Shown piece by piece: positions 11,713-14,056 of a stretch of DNA of 14,056 nucleotides. This stretch comes from Chloroflexota bacterium. Lineage in GTDB: Bacteria > Chloroflexota > Limnocylindria > Limnocylindrales > CSP1-4. The notes beneath the pieces are model-generated. The model worked only from the letters and a program-made list of their open reading frames with translations, was not told where the DNA came from and ran no database searches. The stretch lies in the NCBI GenBank assembly GCA_021790715.1, contig JAJYGK010000126.1:1-14056 (forward strand), read 5' to 3'. Made by a program: the position numbers and the translations under genes. The number at the start of each line of letters is the position of its first letter. Within the stretch, counting starts at the first letter, position 1.

Positions 11713-13722
11713 ATGCACACCGAGACGACACGAGCCGGGGAAGCCGCCGGGCCCCGGGCCCTGGGCCACCCGTTCCCCGACGGATCCCTCCCCGCGCCCG
11801 AGACGCGCATCCACGCGGGGCTGGTCCGTGCCACGGCGCTGGCCGCCATCGCACTCACGGCCGCGTACCTGGTCTGGCGCCTCACGGGCACCATCGATCT
11901 CGCCTGGTGGTGGGTCTCGATCCCGTTGTTCGCCGTCGAGGTCCACAACGCGCTCGGCCTCCTCCTGTACACGATCGCGCTGTGGGACGTCGATCCCCAG
12001 CCGGCGCCGGCCGGCGCCGGCCCCGGGCGATGGCGGGTGGCGGTCCTCATCCCGACGGTCAACGAGCCGCCGGAGATCCTCCTCCCGACGATCGCGGCCT
12101 CGGTCGCACTGGAACCGGCGCACGAGACCTGGGTGCTCGACGACGGCGGCCGCGAGGAGATCCACGCGCTGGCCCTCCGGCTCGGTGCCCGCTACCTGTC
12201 GCGGCCGGACCACGCCGGCGCGAAGGCCGGGAACCTCAACCACGCGCTCGGGATCGTCGACGCCGACATCGTCGCGATCCTCGACGCCGACCACGTCCCG
12301 ACCGCGCAGTTCCTGACTGCGACCCTCCCCTACTTCGAGGACCGGCGGCTGGCCTTCGTGCAGACCCCGCAGGACTTCTACAACGTGGAGTCGTTCGAGC
12401 ACGCCAGGCGCTGGAACGGCGAGATCTACAACGAGGAGTCCGTCTTCTATCGCGTCATCGCGCCCGCGAAGAGCCGCTGGTCGGCGCCCTTCTGGTGTGG
12501 GACGTGCGCGCTCGTGCGCGTCTCCGCCCTCCGCTCGGTCGGCGGTGTCGCGACGGACAGCGTCACGGAGGACATCCACACCACGATCCGGATGTACCGG
12601 CGAGGGTGGCGGGGCGCGTACCACAACCAGGTGCTGGCACGCGGGCTCGCCCCCGACGACGCGGCCGCGTACCTGCTCCAGCGCAACCGGTGGGCGCGCG
12701 GGGCGATGCAGGTGCTGCGGTGCGAGAACCCGTTGTTCGGGCCGGGCCTCACGGCGGGTCAGCGACTCGCCTTCCTCACCACGCTCTTCGGCTGGTTCGA
12801 TTCGTGGCGGACGCTCGCGTTCATGGTCATCCCAATCGTCGTCGTGGCGACCGGCGCGGTGCCGATCCGCGCACCCGGCATGGTGTTCGCGCCGTTCTTC
12901 GTCGCCACGCTCGGCCTCCAGTTCGTCGCCCTGCGACTCCTCGCGCGGGGCCACTATCCGCCGATCCTCTCGGTCCTCTTCGAGGTGCTGCGCATGCCCG
13001 CGGTCCTGCCGGCGACGCTGGCGATCCTGGATCCCGGCCACGACGCGCGGTTCCGCGTGACGCCCAAGGGCCGGCGGGACGGAGCCCGCGGCGCGAGCGC
13101 ACCGCGGCTGCTCACCATGCTCGCGGTCGCGTCGTCGGCCGCACTGGCGTGGTTCGCCGCCTCGCTCCTCGGCCTCTCGCCGGTCCACTACGCCGTCCCG
13201 TGGGCCGCGATCGGCGCGGCGTTCTTCATCGCGATCAACGAGGCGCTCCTGCTCGCCGCGATCCGGCGCATCCGCTCGGACCGCTTCGCCGGCAACCGCA
13301 GGGCGGGGACGCGGCTTCCCGTGCGCGTGCTCGGACAGCTGGGCGTTTCGACGGCGGAGGACGGGGTGCCGGCCGGGTCGGCTTCCCGCGCCGGGCGCGC
13401 GGTGCGGGTGCCCTGCGACATCGTCGACCTGTCGGTCACGGGCGCCCGCGTGGTCGTCGACGAGGCGGCTGCCGAGGTGCTGGGTCCGGGGATCCGGGTG
13501 CCGCTCGCGCTGGAGCTCGGCGAGGAGCGGGTGGATCTGGCGTGCACCGTCCGACGCCGCATCGAGCGACGGGGCTCGACCGAACTGGGCCTGGCCTTCG
13601 ATGCCGGCCAGGAGCCCGCGGTCGCGCGTCTCGCGGTCGGTCTCTTCCACCCGGCGGTGCCGCCCGACCGGTCCGCGGCCGCCGCGAGTCCGTCGCCGGT
13701 CTGGGAATCCGCCGCGGCCTGA
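11713..13722 (+). CDS. BcsA-like processive glycosyltransferase with C-terminal PilZ domain
   Basis: 669 aa membrane synthase likely to polymerise and export a beta-linked polysaccharide from UDP-sugars. Two helices at about 36-60 and 68-95 precede a cytosolic GT2 domain with D143-D144-G-G, D191-A-D193 (metal site), T285-E286-D287 (catalytic base) and Q323-R-N-R326-W327 (acceptor site). Four or so helices follow. F447-R-V-T-P-K452 matches the BcsA gating-loop motif FxVTxK. The C-terminal PilZ domain has R530-x3-R534 and D572-x-S574-x2-G577, both c-di-GMP contacts, with about a dozen extra residues between them compared with BcsA. So activity should require c-di-GMP. ATG 11713 is chosen for its 7-nt distance to TACCCT; in-frame GTG 11671 is an alternative. 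No BcsB, BcsZ or cyclase gene is visible, so cellulose versus another glycan cannot be decided. Confidence 0.9.
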   Translation: MHTETTRAGEAAGPRALGHPFPDGSLPAPETRIHAGLVRATALAAIALTAAYLVWRLTGTIDLAWWWVSIPLFAVEVHNALGLLLYTIALWDVDPQPAPAGAGPGRWRVAVLIPTVNEPPEILLPTIAASVALEPAHETWVLDDGGREEIHALALRLGARYLSRPDHAGAKAGNLNHALGIVDADIVAILDADHVPTAQFLTATLPYFEDRRLAFVQTPQDFYNVESFEHARRWNGEIYNEESVFYRVIAPAKSRWSAPFWCGTCALVRVSALRSVGGVATDSVTEDIHTTIRMYRRGWRGAYHNQVLARGLAPDDAAAYLLQRNRWARGAMQVLRCENPLFGPGLTAGQRLAFLTTLFGWFDSWRTLAFMVIPIVVVATGAVPIRAPGMVFAPFFVATLGLQFVALRLLARGHYPPILSVLFEVLRMPAVLPATLAILDPGHDARFRVTPKGRRDGARGASAPRLLTMLAVASSAALAWFAASLLGLSPVHYAVPWAAIGAAFFIAINEALLLAAIRRIRSDRFAGNRRAGTRLPVRVLGQLGVSTAEDGVPAGSASRAGRAVRVPCDIVDLSVTGARVVVDEAAAEVLGPGIRVPLALELGEERVDLACTVRRRIERRGSTELGLAFDAGQEPAVARLAVGLFHPAVPPDRSAAAASPSPVWESAAA

Positions 13723-13724
13723 AC

Positions 13725-13753
13725 CGGGTCGGGGCCGAACGGTCCTTGACCCG
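13725..13753 (+). terminator. Strong hairpin directly after the PilZ glycosyltransferase gene
   Basis: Starting 2 nt after the stop, CGGGTC-GGGGCC (13725-13736) pairs with GGTCCT (13741-13746) and GACCCG (13748-13753) around a GAAC loop. This gives twelve pairs, two of them G-U, with a single bulged T. It is a long stem in the right place, but no U-tract follows. It probably separates this gene from the next. Confidence 0.5.
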
Positions 13754-13806
13754 CGCATGCCGCGCCGCCACGCTCCGCACCGCGACCGCCGGAGGGGGCG
13801 CGAGGC

Positions 13807-14056
13807 ATGCCCGACGCCGATCCCTGCGCGGGGTTCTGGCAATACGTGGCCGGCATCGACTGGGGCGCGGCGCTGCTCGCCGGAGCCGCGGCCGTCGCGG
13901 TCGGCGCCGCGGTGCTCATCGCCGCACTGGCGACCGCGCAGCGCACCGGCACCCGGCTGTGGGACGCGCCGCCCCGGCTCGCCGCCGCGCTCGGCCGGGT
14001 CCTGCGCGCCGGCCGGCGTCCGGCGGAACCTGCGACGCGCTGGCTCTGTGGATCGT
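13807..14056 (+). CDS. Small membrane-anchored protein, 3' end beyond the window
   Basis: An open frame from ATG 13807 runs to the window edge without a stop (83 codons visible). A GGAGGG lies 10 nt upstream, and a GAGG lies closer. The protein begins MPDADPCAGFWQYVAGIDWG, followed by an Ala/Val/Leu-rich helix at about 20-43 that is very likely a membrane segment, then an Arg/Ala-rich polar stretch from about 45 with RTGTRLWDAPPRL. I do not recognise the family. It lies 84 nt after the exopolysaccharide-type synthase in the same direction, but a hairpin separates them, so a shared role is only a guess. Codon third positions are GC-rich as in its neighbours, supporting real coding. Confidence 0.55.
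   Translation, partial: MPDADPCAGFWQYVAGIDWGAALLAGAAAVAVGAAVLIAALATAQRTGTRLWDAPPRLAAALGRVLRAGRRPAEPATRWLCGS

Noticed and set aside
11999..12030. GCCGGC-rich repeats in the glycosyltransferase gene
   Set aside because: They encode an Ala/Pro/Gly linker between the second helix and the GT domain; simple codon-level repetition explains them.
13746..13774. A TTGACC/CACGCT pair as promoter of the last gene
   Set aside because: The -35-like hexamer is part of the 3' arm of a stable hairpin and the -10 match is poor (two of six bases).
1..14056. A CRISPR array, transposon ends, tRNA genes or a defence island
   Set aside because: No spaced direct repeats, terminal inverted repeats with a transposase, tRNA-like cloverleaf or defence-family motifs were seen. 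All genes share the same composition and look like ordinary chromosomal content.

Overview
This is a gene-dense, very GC-rich stretch (about 70% GC or more by eye) carrying ten clear genes, one probable 13-codon leader ORF and one gene cut by the right edge. No rRNA, tRNA, CRISPR array, insertion sequence or phage gene was seen. High GC, frequent GTG starts, several start codons placed just downstream of a TANNNT hexamer (the pattern of leaderless transcripts), a methylglyoxal synthase and a group 3b [NiFe] hydrogenase fit a high-GC Chloroflexota or Actinobacteriota-like soil or sediment bacterium. The phylum is inferred, since there is no marker gene here.

Left third (about 60-5384, plus strand): one tightly coupled operon for a cytosolic bidirectional NAD(P)-linked [NiFe] hydrogenase of group 3b (sulfhydrogenase type). 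The order is a stand-alone cyclic-nucleotide-binding-fold protein without a DNA-binding domain, a fused beta-gamma diaphorase/electron-transfer subunit, the small (delta) subunit, the large (alpha, NiFe) subunit and the maturation protease. The last four genes overlap by 1-4 nt, and only 10 nt separate the first two. Electrons should run from H2 at the NiFe site through three [4Fe-4S] clusters of the small subunit and the clusters of the fusion to FAD and NAD(P), or in reverse. The general hyp maturation genes are not in the window. A probable hairpin closes the operon.

Middle (5369-9069): a minus-strand DHA1-type MFS transporter is divergent from a plus-strand gene that fuses a cysteinyl-tRNA-synthetase-like C-terminal module to a family-2-like glycosyltransferase. 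The short gap between them holds a perfect 8-bp-arm inverted repeat and a candidate promoter on each strand. Next, in convergent orientation, comes a TPR-rhomboid intramembrane protease whose stop codon lies in a 13-bp tandem repeat.

Right third (9350-14056): a 14-helix DHA2/EmrB-type drug exporter is convergent with methylglyoxal synthase (mgsA). A well-placed Shine-Dalgarno and a 13-codon ORF precede mgsA, and that ORF's stop overlaps the mgsA start as GTGA. Divergent from it is a BcsA-like processive glycosyltransferase with a gating loop and a C-terminal PilZ domain, so probably a c-di-GMP-activated exopolysaccharide synthase. A strong hairpin follows it, and then a small membrane-anchored gene runs off the edge.

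The observations most worth following are the degenerate cNMP-fold protein heading the hydrogenase operon, the CysS-tail/glycosyltransferase fusion, the translationally coupled mini-ORF in front of mgsA, and the repeated TANNNT-to-start spacing at five transcription-unit starts.
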